NCBI GenBank assembly: GCA_038025085.1
Contig: CM076147.1
Location: 27,195,001-27,259,000, forward strand
Source of the DNA: Tetragonia tetragonoides
Taxonomy: Eukaryota; Streptophyta; Magnoliopsida; Caryophyllales; Aizoaceae
Reading direction: 5' to 3'
DNA: 64,000 nt
In this document: positions 15,001 through 25,228 of the stretch, piece after piece
Layout of the letters: every line of letters starts with the position of its first letter
Numbering within the stretch: position 1 is the first letter of the stretch
Notes under the pieces: model-generated
The model's input: the letters and a program-made list of their open reading frames with translations, nothing else
What the model was told of the DNA's origin: nothing
The model's database searches: none
Program-made: the position numbers and the translations under genes

Positions 15001-18000
15001 ACTCCTGAACAGTTATGTATGGAAACAGAACCCTCAAAAAGGCAGCAGAATTTTGGTAATTAATACCTGATCCAGTGTGCAGCACTTCTTAATCAGAGGA
15101 CCAGCTGGGAAATCCTCACTGAGTTCCTCTTTCAAATTCTTCAGATCGCGTTCTGCTTCTGAAAGACCTTCAGAATCCTAAACCCATGCTCACGTAAAAG
15201 TATCCAGATTAAAATTTAGCATAGTTACGGCTACAACAACAACAACAACCAACGAAGAATCACACCGAGGGGGGTCTGGGGAGGTCTAGATATACGTAGC
15301 CTTACCCCCCAGCTATTCACCTAGCAGAGGGGTTGTTTCCGATAGTCCCGCAATTTAAATTTTTGATAGCAGCTGAAAGATAGTTGAACAAAAAAGTGCC
15401 TTGCTTTGTTTACTTTCAATAGAAGTAAAATGTTAACAAATATTCAAACTGTAATAAAATTTCACTAAAACAAACCAGATTTTGACACCTCTTTGATTTT
15501 CTTTGACACCTCTTTCTAATAAATAAATACATTTTTTGACACAATACTCAGAGTCAACTGCCTCGCAATCAGAAATTTTTTAGTCCCTATATGTAAGAGC
15601 AGAGAGTTACCTCTTTAACAGGAACAGGGGTGATTGACCTTATATGAGATGATATAGGTAATACATTCAGCTCATCATCCATAACTACACAAGCTTTGCA
15701 GGATGCAATCGATAATAAAAATCGCTCATTGAAGCGTCCGGAAGTCGAGGAATGGGATTCTGTGCGGAACCTTTCATGAACATCCTGAGGTCATGTAAAT
15801 ACCAAGCATCAAAAAATGAATATGTAAGAGAAAGGCAACAATGTAACTCGACTAATGCAGACAGTGACATATGATAATATCTGTCACAAGGAAAGTAAAG
15901 CTTAGAAGCAACTCATACCATAACCATGGTGCACAGACTTGTTAGGGAGGAAAGAGAGCGCATGAGCAGTATAATTAATCCACCACCCTCCACAGTTTCT
16001 ATAGTTCTTGCCAGCAGATTGGGTGTTAATGCCTCAAAATCCTTCCAGCAACCAAAGAAAGCAGTTAGACAGCCAGAAAGTAGCAACTCAGAGAATCAGT
16101 ACATCCACGACGCAGGCATTTAAGCCAACCAAACAGGAAAATAGAGTTACCTGTAGTATGCACATGCCAAAAGTATTTCCAAGTACCCTCTCTGAATCTT
16201 TGTACAAGCAGTATGTTATCCCTCCACTTTCAATAAAAAGTGAAAAAGGATCAACCTTCTCCGGATCTAAAAGACCTCTCTGCATTAGTTTCTTTACCTG
16301 CTTTGCGCGTTTTTTCTTATGACTGCAGGCAAACACTTGCACAGGTCACGATAATGCAGGATGTGAGAGATAAAATTCTTTTCTCCTAGCACCAGATACA
16401 AGTATGTACTGGATCTATGTCCACCATGAAGTGGCAAAAATTAGCCATTTGAATATCACCTAGTTATCAAAGTTAAGTCCCTAAACTAAACCATCAACCA
16501 CTGAACAAAACACGGAAATCGTAAAACAGAAATCTGAGAATTTGATGCTTAGAGGGAAGGGACACTTGATTATTTAGCTCGATACATGTTTAAGTAGGAT
16601 CGTCTTGCATCAACCAATAGATGTGATGGCATATGCAAGCAGTTGGCTGACTAAAAGCCATAGCAAGCATATACTAGGAACAATCATAGGCCTTAAGTTT
16701 AAGGAATTGTGGAAAAACTAGCTGGCAGATGTAATTCGAAATTTCTCCATTTTCTAGTTTAAGATTGAATAAATACTATTTCGTAAACATATGCAATAAC
16801 AGGTAAGACAACAATCTCTTCACAAAACTCCTAGTTGGACTAAGGCGAGCCCCAAGCGTGTCAAACAGATCCCGAGTTGCGAGGGTCATCAAGGAACGAG
16901 ATCGGAGTCGTGAACAATGTGGAAGAGTAGAAGGGCAAGTATGCACGACCGAGCGAGTTTGCCCTCGGATTCAGCCCGACAGGAAGGATAGGCGTCGAGG
17001 TCTTTTCCTCATGATACTGTTCTATTTTATTGTTTCCTTATTGTTATCTATTCTAGTTTCCTACTTTGTGTTATATTCTAGATTGCTAAGGAGTGTAATT
17101 AGGATATTTCTTGAGGAATAACTAAGGGCATATTAGAGAGTAACGAATTCTATCCTATGAGATGGGTGGTCTATAGATAGAGTCTTAACCTTGTATTTGT
17201 TCAAGAGCTATTGAGCAGTCAAAGATAACGGAGTGCTAACTAAAAAGAGAGAAATACACAATTATGTGAGAATTCTAGTGAACATTCGTGGTGTTTTTTC
17301 CCTAGTTGGGTTTCCACATTAAAATATAAGTCTTGTTTGTTCCTTTTGGTTGATTCTTGTTATTTGCCCCCAATAACCCCAACACTCCTTAAGAGGACAA
17401 AAATACTTTATTTCACTTGATATCAAGTTCTCATGAGCTACAAACTAGTAATTTAAAATAACCAGGACTAACTCTATTCTTAAAATAGGCATTGCATTTC
17501 TTCAAACTCCAAGCAATTATTCCAAAGCTTATGAACATTCTGGGAGATAACAAGGCATCTAGAATTCCCCTAAGGAAGAAATGCAAATCCAAAGGTTCCT
17601 TTATTAACCATTACATTCTTCAAACTCCATAACATTTGCAAGCTTATGAACATTTTTTTAGCAACAACCACCAACAAGCCATCCCAGATGCTCCAAAACA
17701 TCTTCAACCCCTACTTCCCACTTATTTATCCAATTTTCATATTGAACGGGCATATAAAAACGTGTCTTTGCAAAAATAAAAATCCAAAAAAAAAATGCAA
17801 TTAACCAACTTTAAACAAAACAAAAAATAAACTATGCTTTATTTACAATTTGAAAACATAATGAGAAAATTTGTGTGTTACCTGCTGAGCTCAAGCTTGT
17901 CTCTGTAGCACCAAAGAGCAGTAGGCCTAGCTTTAACAACTGACTTGCTGAGCATATGGTGAAGATTAACAATCTATATAATTTCAAAGGTAGAAAATTA

Positions 18001-18189
18001 AAAACCCATCAGTAACCAATTATTAAAAAGAAAACCCATATGGCAGAAACGAAAAAAAGGGTCAAAATTCGAAGGGAAAAGTACCTGGTCACGAGACTTG
18101 TCACCAATAATGACAAACAATGAACGGTGTTTATTTTTGACACCATTTTCGATTACAGTTCTTATACGTTCGTCTACCTTCTTCCTCAT
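1..18189 (-). CDS. NAT10: RNA cytidine acetyltransferase (NAT10/Kre33 family), 26 exons, 3' end outside window
   Basis: Family role: makes N4-acetylcytidine in 18S rRNA and some tRNAs, in the nucleolus. ATG at 18187-18189. Exons from 5': 18085-18189, 17882-17973, 16151-16322, 15919-16041, 15611-15784, 15067-15177, 14834-14967, 14609-14702, 14416-14514, 10107-10243, 9175-9269, 7070-7193, 6866-6953, 6676-6775, 6521-6573, 5423-5599, 5295-5332, 4506-4599, 4041-4220, 3340-3448, 3179-3251, 2927-3074, 999-1127, 454-579, 136-201, 1-26. All junctions are GT-AG and keep phase, giving about 955 codons; the family is near 1025 aa, so about 70 codons are outside. Seen: N-terminus MRKKVDERIRTVIENGV; Walker A ARGRGKSAALG near residues 284-294; Walker B LLVVDEAAAIP near 383-393; GNAT acetyl-CoA block RIATHPSAMRLGYGSMA near 617-633. 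No stop or frameshift, so probably functional. Several introns exceed 1 kb and are full of transposons. Confidence 0.95.
2057..2216 (-). mobile_element. tRNA-derived SINE, full-length copy, in a NAT10 intron
   Basis: Read on the minus strand it starts CCCTGAGGGGATATCTCAG, has an A-box-like segment TATCTCAGTTGGTAAGA and a B-box-like segment AAGTTTGAGTCCCC, and ends in a nine-A tail (T run at 2057-2065 on plus). Imperfect target duplications flank it: CAATTAGAAGTGCC on the left (2043-2056) and CTAACTAGAAGTGTCC on the right (2221-2236). Length is about 160 bp. Two fragments of the same family occur at 4764-4821 and 9661-9740. The family was not matched to a named SINE. Confidence 0.7.
2160..2668. 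repeat. Two-copy tandem duplication, unit about 250 bp
   Basis: Copy 1 (about 2160-2411) and copy 2 (about 2412-2668) are alike over their full length. Both contain the SINE head, the string ATACTTTTGTTGAATGAAGAG, and the end CCTAAATGATGYCAATT. The unit starts inside the SINE, so the duplication came after that insertion. It lies within the 1128-2926 intron. A run of 12 or so G lies just right, near 2721. Confidence 0.8.
4764..4821 (+). mobile_element. SINE 3' fragment, same family as 2057-2216
   Basis: Contains GGCCCATGGGATTAGTCAAG and CCCATGTTATTTAAAAAA, which match the 3' half and tail of the SINE at 2057-2216 on its own strand. The tRNA-like head is absent. It lies in the intron between exons 4506-4599 and 5295-5332. 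Confidence 0.6.
5690..6080. repeat. AT-rich intronic stretch with short direct and inverted repeats
   Basis: Repeats of CTCTTGTCGTTCAG (twice, about 5740-5785) and TTTGATATTCACTATTG (twice, about 5870-5905), plus an inverted form GGTGAATATCAA near 6013-6025. This could be a decayed miniature transposon, but clear terminal inverted repeats and a target duplication were not found. The remainder of the 5600-6520 intron shows nothing else. Confidence 0.3.
7194..8277. other. NAT10 intron stretch with no recognised feature
   Basis: This is the part of the 7194-9174 intron upstream, in plus coordinates, of the hAT-type element. It is AT-rich and has a T-rich run near 8080-8100. A short open stretch at 7702-7956 has one Cys-x2-Cys pair but no recognised family and no splice context, so it is not called a gene. 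Confidence 0.4.
8286..9022. mobile_element. Non-autonomous hAT-type element built of CCGAAACCGA-like repeats
   Basis: Ends are perfect 11-bp inverted repeats, TAGACCTGGCA and TGCCAGGTCTA. An identical 8-bp target duplication, GATATGAC, lies at 8278-8285 and 9023-9030. Eight-bp duplications and TAG...CTA ends are hAT hallmarks. The interior is mainly degenerate short repeats of the ACCGAACCCGACCCGA type and codes for no transposase. Open stretches inside it are by-products of the repeat. It lies in the 7194-9174 intron of the NAT10-like gene. Confidence 0.8.
9453..9621. mobile_element. Second, short copy of the same hAT-type family
   Basis: Begins TAGACCTGGCAAACGGGTCG and ends TGCCAGCTCTA, one mismatch from the inverted end. 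The flanks carry CCTATAAC (9445-9452) and GCTATAAC (9625-9632), a likely imperfect target duplication with three extra bases at the right end. The interior is GGGTCGGGT-like, as in the 8286-9022 copy. It lies in the intron between exons 9175-9269 and 10107-10243. Confidence 0.65.
9661..9740 (+). mobile_element. SINE fragment, same family as 2057-2216
   Basis: Contains CATCTATTCCAGAGGTCCCA, the B-box-like GTTCGAGTCC and GGGCCCATGGGATCAGTCAA, all matching the SINE body. The 5' head and A tail are missing. It begins about 30 bp after the short hAT copy. Confidence 0.6.
10824..12090 (+). mobile_element. 5'-truncated LINE with long target duplication
   Basis: A 17-bp identical target duplication, AATTTACAATTGATTTT, flanks the element at 10807-10823 and 12091-12107, and an A run ends it (12085-12090). 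This is the hallmark of target-primed insertion. Only the 3' part of the second ORF remains. It sits antisense in the 10244-14415 intron of the NAT10-like gene. Confidence 0.85.
10827..11980 (+). pseudogene. LINE reverse transcriptase C-terminal part with zf-RVT region, frameshifted
   Basis: The frame opening near 10827 encodes the thumb-side motif FRYLGIPLSSTRL and shifts frame at the A run near 10929-10935. It then continues to a stop at 11978-11980. The second part has WASQLLSYAGRLQLLNS, the usual post-RT motif, then a zf-RVT region with FIAWMACSHKLLTK and a Cys-x2-Cys...His-x4-Cys pattern (CSMC, HLFFNC). The catalytic palm is missing through 5' truncation, so the copy cannot move alone. 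Confidence 0.85.
12540..12830 (+). pseudogene. LINE C-terminal remnant
   Basis: The frame around 12616-12819 reads WLERNAWVF, then LAYLWSQAVRAF and YSIYEVQHNW. This resembles the tail of the minus-strand remnant at 13060-14160 (WLGRNGLVF, AALWARAAGAF, YYTISEVQRDN), so both are from one LINE family. The upstream part, 12240-12540, may be more of it but has stops in every frame checked. It lies in the 10244-14415 intron. Confidence 0.6.
13060..14160 (-). pseudogene. LINE 3' remnant with zf-RVT region, frameshifted
   Basis: On the minus strand: GSGLRILFWEDIWRGGQP at about 13990-13930, then a zf-RVT segment with FIWKAKVPLKVRAFVWTL and a CMMC pair (13856-13467), then WLGRNGLVF and YTISEVQ (13340-13150). 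The pieces are in different frames. An A-rich 3' end shows as T run 13069-13078 on plus. No clear target duplication was found. It is in the same orientation as the host gene. Confidence 0.75.
15230..15352 (-). mobile_element. Au-type SINE
   Basis: On the minus strand it has GACTATCGGAAACAACCCCT, then GGGGTAAGGCTACGTATATC, CCTCCCCAGACCCC, and a GTT-repeat tail (ACAACAACAAC on plus, about 15231-15250). These blocks match what I know of the Au SINE family of flowering plants. It lies in the intron between exons 15067-15177 and 15611-15784. Confidence 0.75.
16838..17393. mobile_element. Possible solo LTR or LTR-retrotransposon fragment
   Basis: The right end, read on the minus strand, begins TGTTGGGGTTATTGGGGGCA, a common LTR start. 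The left part is more GC-rich than the surrounding intron. No second copy, primer-binding site or target duplication was identified, and the left boundary is a guess. It is in the 16323-17881 intron. Confidence 0.35.
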
Positions 18190-18526
18190 TCTGTTGTTGA
18201 TGTTATGAACGCAAGAAAAGTGGAGAGAGAAAGAGAAAACAGGGTTTTGGGTTTAAGGGGAACAGGCGCACAGACAGGCAAGGGAGAAGAGAGGTAGAAC
18301 CGAGGGAGGAGTAAGCACTTGGCTTTTTCTTTTATTTTTCTTTTTTTTTTTTTTGGGTACTTCAACTTTAGGGTTTTAGACTTTAGTTATCTTTTCTTTT
18401 TTTCATTGTAACTCAGGTGCCTGAGACATTATTTTGCTTCGGGTCCAAGGCCTTTTGCTCTGGGCTTCTTCTTAATTAGCGAGCCTCCTTAACCTTACAA
18501 AAACTTCTATAATATGATCTAAGACC
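18190..18526 (-). promoter_or_regulatory. Presumed 5' leader and promoter of the NAT10-like gene
   Basis: Sequence just upstream of the start codon. It is purine-rich in 18200-18310 on the plus strand, then has a T run at about 18340-18354. No clear TATA box was picked out and the transcription start cannot be placed. The call rests only on position. Confidence 0.3.
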
Positions 18527-19616
18527 AACTGTAACCCTAGAATTCTTTTCTTGCCAAATTGCAATTTGGCATGTCAAATTTGGCATCATTGCAATGTGAC
18601 GTATTCTTCTCCCTTGCCAAATACATTAGTATACACATCCTTGCCAATTAATTGGCAATGTCTAATCCTTGCCAAATTGGTGTTCCCAATACAAAGGAAA
18701 AGTAATTATGGGGCTAGACCAAAGAATATTAGGTGTGTGTGTTTTGTTTTCTACTGGAAACTACATAGCAGTGTAAGATACTCGCTTTTAACGCGTACAA
18801 TTAGTAGCTTGTTGTTGCACATTTGCCCAGATGACCTGCACCATGCAGATTACGCCACGTGTAAAGTAATGTTTGTGTACTAATACAATTTCAGCTGCAT
18901 TATTATTTCCACGGCTAGAAATATTTGCAATTAAATTTGATGGAAAAAATTAAAAATAATACATGCATGTAAAAAAAAAACACACATAATTTTTTGCTAT
19001 AAATAGCTTGGGTACTGTAAAATTATTTTTCACATCTCAACTCACCCACTCCCCAACTTCTCTAGTAAAATAATTTTTTTCAACATTGTTTAAGGTTAAA
19101 TTTGTTAATAAAATATGTCTAGTAATCGTAATTTTCAAAACCCTCAAAATGCAAATTTTGATAATTGCTGTAGTTATCAGAACCAAAACTCGGTTAACCC
19201 ACAAAATCTCATAAAAAAATAATTAGAAATTTAAATAGCTTTATGAAAATCCGTAGTTAAATAAAAGCAAAACAAAATGAATGTAAAGATTATAATTAAC
19301 TCCATAAACAATTCCATTTTATATCCTAGATTTTATTATAATAATTTATTTAGAGATATACATTTTACAAAAATGTATATTGATGTAATTAACATAGTGA
19401 TTTAGAAGAGAGAAAAGTATGAGTGGGATGATACAAACTTTGAGGAATGAGGTGTGAGAAGAGAGAAAATGGGAATCTTGCTTGCCAAAATTGGTATGTG
19501 CATTGGAGGAGTGGATGCCAACTTTAATAAAAGAGGAGAGAGAAGATAAAATGGGGTATTTGTATTTTATACATGCCAAATTTGGCATGTGAGATGTGGA
19601 AACTCTAAGGGTCACC
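18527..19616. mobile_element. Possible non-autonomous PIF/Harbinger-type element
   Basis: The left end (ACCAACTGTAACCCTAGAAT) and the reverse complement of the right end (GAACGGTGACCCTTAGAGTT) are alike. Both are followed by several TTGCCAAATTGG-type sub-terminal motifs. Near 19115 a short frame reads MSSNRNFQNPQNANFDN, which resembles the Asn/Gln/Phe-rich start of Harbinger Myb-like proteins. A 3-bp target duplication was not confirmed. The class call is tentative. Confidence 0.4.
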
Positions 19617-19624
19617 GTTCTCCC

Positions 19625-19656
<32 letters not shown>

Positions 19657-21185
19657 CTTCTCACCAAAAAAAAAACAAGGGTTACCAACATAATGAGTGA
19701 CCCCTACCTTTTTAAACAATGATTCAATTTTATTATAAGTTGGTCTCACACAAGAACTGCACTTTTAAGTTATTATCACTTCATAAGGCTTCTTCTTAAT
19801 TGGCTCATTATTGTTTGATTCCTGTAGTTCTGGGGTTTTCATCTTCATTTGTTCTTAAATTGCCTTATTTGTGAATTGAGTTCAATTTTGGAATAAACCC
19901 ATCAAACTGTGATGAACTTTCGGATCCTGTTCAACAATAATCACTAGGCATCTTATATGTAGAACACTAGAGTTAATCTAACACAAAAATCTAACATTTC
20001 ACATTTATCATAGACAATGTTTACTAGGGGACACATAATTGCACAAGTATATATTTTATTTCTAATGCTAATTAAGCTTGATTTTTATCTGGTCTCCCAT
20101 GGAGAGGTTAAAGTGTCTATTTGTTTAAATGTGTGTGCTTGTTTTTATTTTCTCTAAAATGTGCAAAGGACTTGAGTGTAATAACAAAAATAAATTATCT
20201 AAAAGAGAAGAGGAATTAAACGAGCATATGAACTAGTTTATAACTATTATTAGCTGAGGTTTGCAACCGTGACATTGGTACTTTTTTATTTGAGCTTAAT
20301 ACTGGTTGAGAAATTTAGTCATGGTGCTTGTGTTCAAATTTATCATGGATTTTGAGTCGTTGTAATGAAATGTACTTATATTCCTTCTTTTTGAGCAAAG
20401 CTAGAAACAAGACTCTTACTAGAAAGTTTAACAACATGACAATATAGTTGAACTCATCTATTCCTTGAGAGCTCCTAGGCTCCCACCATTTACAAACATC
20501 TTCGCCTAGACTAACTCCAATGAACAAATAGCTTTTTTTTTTAATAATTAGTCACCATGTGGCTTGCCAAAAAAAGCCACCATGTGATTTTCCTTTCAAG
20601 TTATTTTATCTTCCTGAAATACTTCTTTTGGTGAATTCGGACTTGTATAATTTAGAATCTGCTTACAAATCCTCAGCTGGGTAATGCTTTTGTAGCTACA
20701 AGCATCATCCTTCCCTTCAACAATTGAATCTTTGACTTCAATGTTCTCTTCAATTTTCCTCTAAAAAAGAAACATTTATGATTTTCAGTATTTTTTTTCT
20801 CATTCAACGAATTGTGATCATCAATCTAAATAAAATATATCTAGTTTGATACCCATTGTTTGGCAGTGCTCGAGAACAAAGGAAAGCATTTTTATGTGCT
20901 TGGATGTCACTCATAAAAGTCATAATGAGACTGAAGAAGGTTTAAATGTAATTTTTGGTAGTATTTTCTTTTTAGATTGGTTAGTAGTAGTTTTTAATAT
21001 TTTTTATGTAGTTTAATTTACAGTTTTGAAGTAACTAAAATTAATTGCGGATAAGTACATGATCTGAAATTGGGTTATATTATCCTAAAACACTTGTGTA
21101 TCCTTATTAATATGAAAAATCAAAAGAAAATTATTATTACAAATAAATTGTTAAGGTGTTCTGACATGTTTATCAGAATGATTCT
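19617..21185. other. AT-rich intergenic stretch, no recognised gene
   Basis: A long A run lies at about 19626-19650. Beyond that I see no protein family, RNA gene or repeat structure on either strand. A minus-strand open stretch at 20315-20527 has no recognised similarity and no gene context. Confidence 0.5.
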
Positions 21186-21219
21186 AACCCGTGCATAATG
21201 CACATGTCCCGCCCACTAG
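21186..21219 (+). mobile_element. Helitron-like 3' terminus
   Basis: The stretch AACCCGTGCATAATGCACAT can form a short stem (GTGCA/TGCAC) and is followed 12 bases later by CTAG then T. Plant Helitrons end in a small hairpin followed by CTAG, inserted before a T. The matching TC-starting 5' end was not located, so this may be a decayed end or chance. Confidence 0.3.
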
Positions 21220-21439
21220 TTCCTCGATAAAGTTTTATAAAGTGAAACACAATTTAAATAAATTTTTTATTTCAATTTAACAAGCTCCAAACCTAATGAA
21301 AACTATCCTATAATATAGGGAAAGGTTTCATTGATCGTTTAAACGTTACATTGATGATGTCTTGGAGCAAATTATTTTTTAAACAAACAAACCTGTGTTG
21401 GTAACATGTGAATAAGACTATCACTCAGGTGGCTCATTA

Positions 21440-22431
21440 CTTTGCTAATTTAAAGCGTGTGATTTCCTCAAATATACATGATTAGCAAACTAATTCCCAA
21501 TATAGCTTCGGTTGAGAACTATTTCCCAACATATACATCTATTAGGTTTGGATAGAGGCAAGGAAGTGTGATTTCCTCAAATATACATGTTTAACAAAAT
21601 AATTCCCAAGATATATATCATGTAGGATTTTGATTATTTTTTTCTTCCAATTTTTTTATTTTGATCCGATTTTTTTTTTTGTTACAGTTTTTTTTCTTCT
21701 AGAAGTAGTTGTACGCCATATCAATAGGCAAAAAAAAGAAGATGAGAAGACTTTACTAAATAGACAAGCAAGATATGTTTAATCATAAAATTGAGAGCAT
21801 CACTAACTACTGTTTAATCATGCAAAATGAAATTTTAGAACCAAATAATCAAAAGTACCATGAAAATTCAGTACAAATAACAATTCTTCTAATAACAAGT
21901 GTTTTTTAAAGTCAATAAAATTCACAGGAAATTCCGGCTAGTGAGGGTGAGTTAGCTTTAATTCACATAATTGTTATTTGTACTTAATTTTCATGGTAAT
22001 TATTTAGTGCTGAAATTTCATTTTAATTCAGCTTCGTGTAAGTAACTATATCTCAAAAGTAGTTAGTGATGCTCTCAATTTTACGATTAAACATATCTTG
22101 CTTGTCTGTTTAGTGAAGCCTTCTCAAATTCTTTTTTTGTCTATTGATGTGGCGCACAACTACTTCTAGAAGAAAAAAAAAACGTAACAAAATAAATCGG
22201 AAGAAAAAAAATCGAATCAAAATAAAAAAGTGGAAGGAAAAAATAATTGAAATCCTATGTATATCTTGGGAATTATTTTGTTAAACATGTATATGTGAAG
22301 AAATCACACTTCCTTGCCTCTATCCGAACCTAATAAATGTATATGTTGGGAAATAGTTCTCAACCAAAGCTATATTGGGAATTAGTTTGCTAATCATGTA
22401 TATTTGAGGAAATCACACATTTAAGGCATTA
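21440..22431. mobile_element. Foldback element about 1 kb with inverted-repeat arms near 450 bp
   Basis: The left arm (about 21440-21895) and right arm (about 21968-22431) are reverse complements with modest divergence. Examples are GTGTGATTTCCTCAAATATA against its complement near 22400-22420, and GTACAAATAACAATT (21881-21895) against AATTGTTATTTGTAC (21968-21982). The loop is about 70 bp. An identical 10-bp direct repeat, TGGCTCATTA, flanks it at 21430-21439 and 22432-22441. A 9-10 bp duplication suggests Mutator-type or foldback transposition. No coding capacity. Confidence 0.8.
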
Positions 22432-22730
22432 TGGCTCATTAACAGGATTTGGATGAAAGAGAGCCAATTAGGATGAAATTGAATATTACTTAACTCTTGA
22501 AATATGCAGTTTGGATGAACTATAATTGCAAAAACTTATTGTGCTACATTGAAAAAAACTGTCGTACTTAGAGTATTATTTTTAAACACAAAATAAGAGA
22601 AAAATAAATTCAAAAGATTTCGACAATGACTTTTAAGAGTGCTGTTGAGAAACACTTCAAAAAATGATGTACAAAAATACATCAAAAGAGAAAACAATTT
22701 CAGACTAAGGGAAGCCTCTAATTGGTAGAG

Positions 22731-22830
22731 TCATATCTCTTGATCCACCATTGGTGGAGGTATTATGGATCAAGAGATATGACCATACCATGCATGGATA
22801 CCTCTACCAATGGTGGATCAAGAGATATGA
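22731..22830. repeat. Near-perfect inverted repeat, 33-nt arms
   Basis: The arms 22731-22763 and 22798-22830 are complementary with one mismatch (left arm starts TCATATCTCTTGATCCACCA). A 34-nt spacer holds another GGATCAAGAGATATGA copy, so alternative pairings exist. A transcript would form a long hairpin. It may be a tiny transposon relic or a small-RNA source; neither is shown. Confidence 0.7.
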
Positions 22831-23304
22831 CTAACGGGATTTGCTTGTACTTTTTGTAGTATTCTGATTGGTTGTAATCTGTGACAACTTTAATTTGGTA
22901 GTATTTTGGTAATTTCAAAACAATGTCTGATCTGATAGTATTTTGGTGCCAGTAAAACAAAGTTTTGGTGGTTGTTTTTTGCTTATTTTAATATGAGTCA
23001 CTAAATTTAATTGAGTATGAACAATTTCAAACATATCTTGTTGTCATTCAACTTATGCAATTTACATAGTTTATTTTCGTACTTGATTTCACCATACAAA
23101 ATACACAATCCACCCCCACTTTTATTCCCTACTTCTTAGCCATCACAACACCTAAGAGCATTACTATCAATGATCCCAACTATTTGGGATCATGACTCTC
23201 TCTCCTCCTTTCTCCCTCCTCCACCTCACCATGATCTCATCTCATGAACTCAATAAAAAGTCTCATTTATTCATGAACCCAAATTTTTAGGCGCTTCTCA
23301 TATG

Positions 23305-23332
23305 TTGTGCCGCACCATGTAGTGCGGCACAA
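23305..23332. repeat. Perfect 11-bp palindromic stem with 6-nt loop
   Basis: TTGTGCCGCAC, loop CATGTA, GTGCGGCACAA. It lies in an otherwise AT-rich region about 1.9 kb before the Ulp1-like pseudogene and is followed by GAGCCGTTGGATG. Its role is unknown: possibly a binding-site dyad or a terminal hairpin of a decayed element. Confidence 0.55.
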
Positions 23333-23474
23333 AATTAAATTAGAGCCGTTGGATGAAGTGAACCCATCATAGCCGTCCAGTGGGGGTAACTTGTAACCGG
23401 CTGGAGGTTTTGTTGCTTCTTTTTCATTTAATTTAGTTTGGCAAAGCAATTACTCTTGTAAAACAACCGTTGCT

Positions 23475-23809
23475 TGCATTTAAAAAAAAAAAAAAAAACC
23501 CACGCCCACCATCTTCCCCTCTTCTCTCTCACTATCTCGTTCCTCAATAAATTAGAAACTTTCTATAATCCTCCATTTTCGAGCCCTTATGAAGAAGAAA
23601 ACGTGGAGCTTTTCTCCATTGTTGATCCATTTTCATTTGCCCAGTACGAAAGCGAAATCAACCATTGAAACACGCCCCCATTGAAGAGGTTAGTGATGTT
23701 CAAATTGGCCCAAAAACATATTGATATGGTTAATTATGTTGTGAATTTCTTCAATTATGCTATAGATATTGTCTTTCGTCGATAATTTGGACATGCATGT
23801 GTTAATTTA
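23475..23809 (+). other. CT-rich stretch, possible 5' leader of the Ulp1-like gene
   Basis: After an A run (about 23481-23498) the sequence is CT-rich (CTTCTCTCTCACTATCTCG), like many plant leaders. It includes a possible splice donor GAAGAG-GTTAGT near 23691. If real, the next kilobase with the GA-repeat units would be a leader intron. This is inference from composition only. Confidence 0.2.
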
Positions 23810-24173
23810 TTGAAATTAGTTTGGTTGTTTTTTAAGTTGGAACTGAAAAGTTGTGATTTTGGTGGGACTAAATTGAAATTGATTATGATTTTATCGATGC
23901 TAGAATGGAGTGTGAAATTGTTGAAAACCTATAAATTTGGGGGTAGATGGAGTAGGTTAATTTTGATGAATGAGAGAGAGAGTGAGTGTGGCCAATTAGT
24001 ATTATGGTCAATGATAACGTGGAAAATTAGTTTGGTTTTTTTTAGTTGGAACTAAAAATTTGTAATTTTGGTGGGACTAAATTGAAATTGATTATGATTT
24101 TATTGATGGCAGAATGGAGTCTGAAATAGTTGAAAACCTAGAAATTTGGGGGTAGATGGAGTAGGTTAATTTG

Positions 24174-24233
<60 letters not shown>

Positions 24234-24413
24234 CAATTAGTATTATGGTCGATGATAACGTGGGAAATTAGTTTGGTTTTTTTTAGTTGGAACTGAAAAT
24301 TTGTCATTTTGGTGGGACTAAATTGAAATTGATTATGATTTTATCAATGGCAGAATGGAGTCTGAAATAGTTGAAAACTAGAGATTTGGGGGTAGATGGA
24401 GTAGGTTAATTTG

Positions 24414-24463
<50 letters not shown>

Positions 24464-24494
24464 CAATTAGTATTATGATCGACGATAATGTCGG
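23810..24494 (+). repeat. Three-unit tandem repeat (210-240 bp) with GA microsatellites
   Basis: Units start near 23810, 24023 and 24263. Each has AATTAGTTTGGTT, GGTGGGACTAAATTGAAATT, GGGGGTAGATGGAGTAGGTT, then a GA run and CAATTAGTATTATG. The GA run is short in unit 1 and long in units 2 (about 24176-24228) and 3 (about 24418-24461). The array lies upstream of the Ulp1-like pseudogene. Confidence 0.85.
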
Positions 24495-25228
24495 AAAAAG
24501 AATTAAATTTAGAGTTAAACACAATAGTTATTGTTTATAGTATTTGGGAAAGTTGAAATGGGGGACACAAGATAGTCGACTAAAGATAAAGATGGTGCAA
24601 TAAGTTGATTTAGATGTAAAATTCGAAAATTAATATTACGGATTGGTGGACCATCATAGATAAATTAGGTGACCATTATTACTAGTTCGTGGTCCAGTAT
24701 TTTAATTGTATGATTATAAGAGGTTAGCAAAAAATAAAATATAGTGTGCAATAGTATATAGTGTGCAAGAGTTGTTGGGTGGAGAATGATGAAGTTGAGA
24801 ATTGAAATTTTTTTAGTCTTTCTTACCTTGTTTTGTTGCATAAAATTTACTGTGTATATAATAATGACGTTTTGAATATACTCTTATTACTTTGGTAGGT
24901 TTGATGGCATCAAAACAGAAAAATAGTTGGTTTAGAGACTCTCAAGTGTTCTACTTCTTCGTATCTTCTATTCTCGTAAGGACTTGGCTTCATTAGAAAT
25001 GTGTCAATCAATCAGCGTAGTACATTTGACAAGTAACTGTTTGTTTTTCTTTGGATTGCAAAAAAGAGTTTGTGAAAAACAATAGCGAGAAGTTGCGAGG
25101 ATTAACATTGAAAAGACAGATACATATCATAACTAAAGATGGACATCCTATTGATAGAATAAATGCTGACTTTATATTTGATGTTGAATCAGAACGATAC
25201 AATATCAGAGGCTTGGCGGGGAGCATCT

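Noticed and set aside
20315..20527. 70-codon minus-strand frame
   Set aside because: No known similarity, and the flanks are AT-rich with no exon partners.
24092..24307. Ser/Leu-rich minus-strand ORF
   Set aside because: Product of the GA microsatellite and its flanks.
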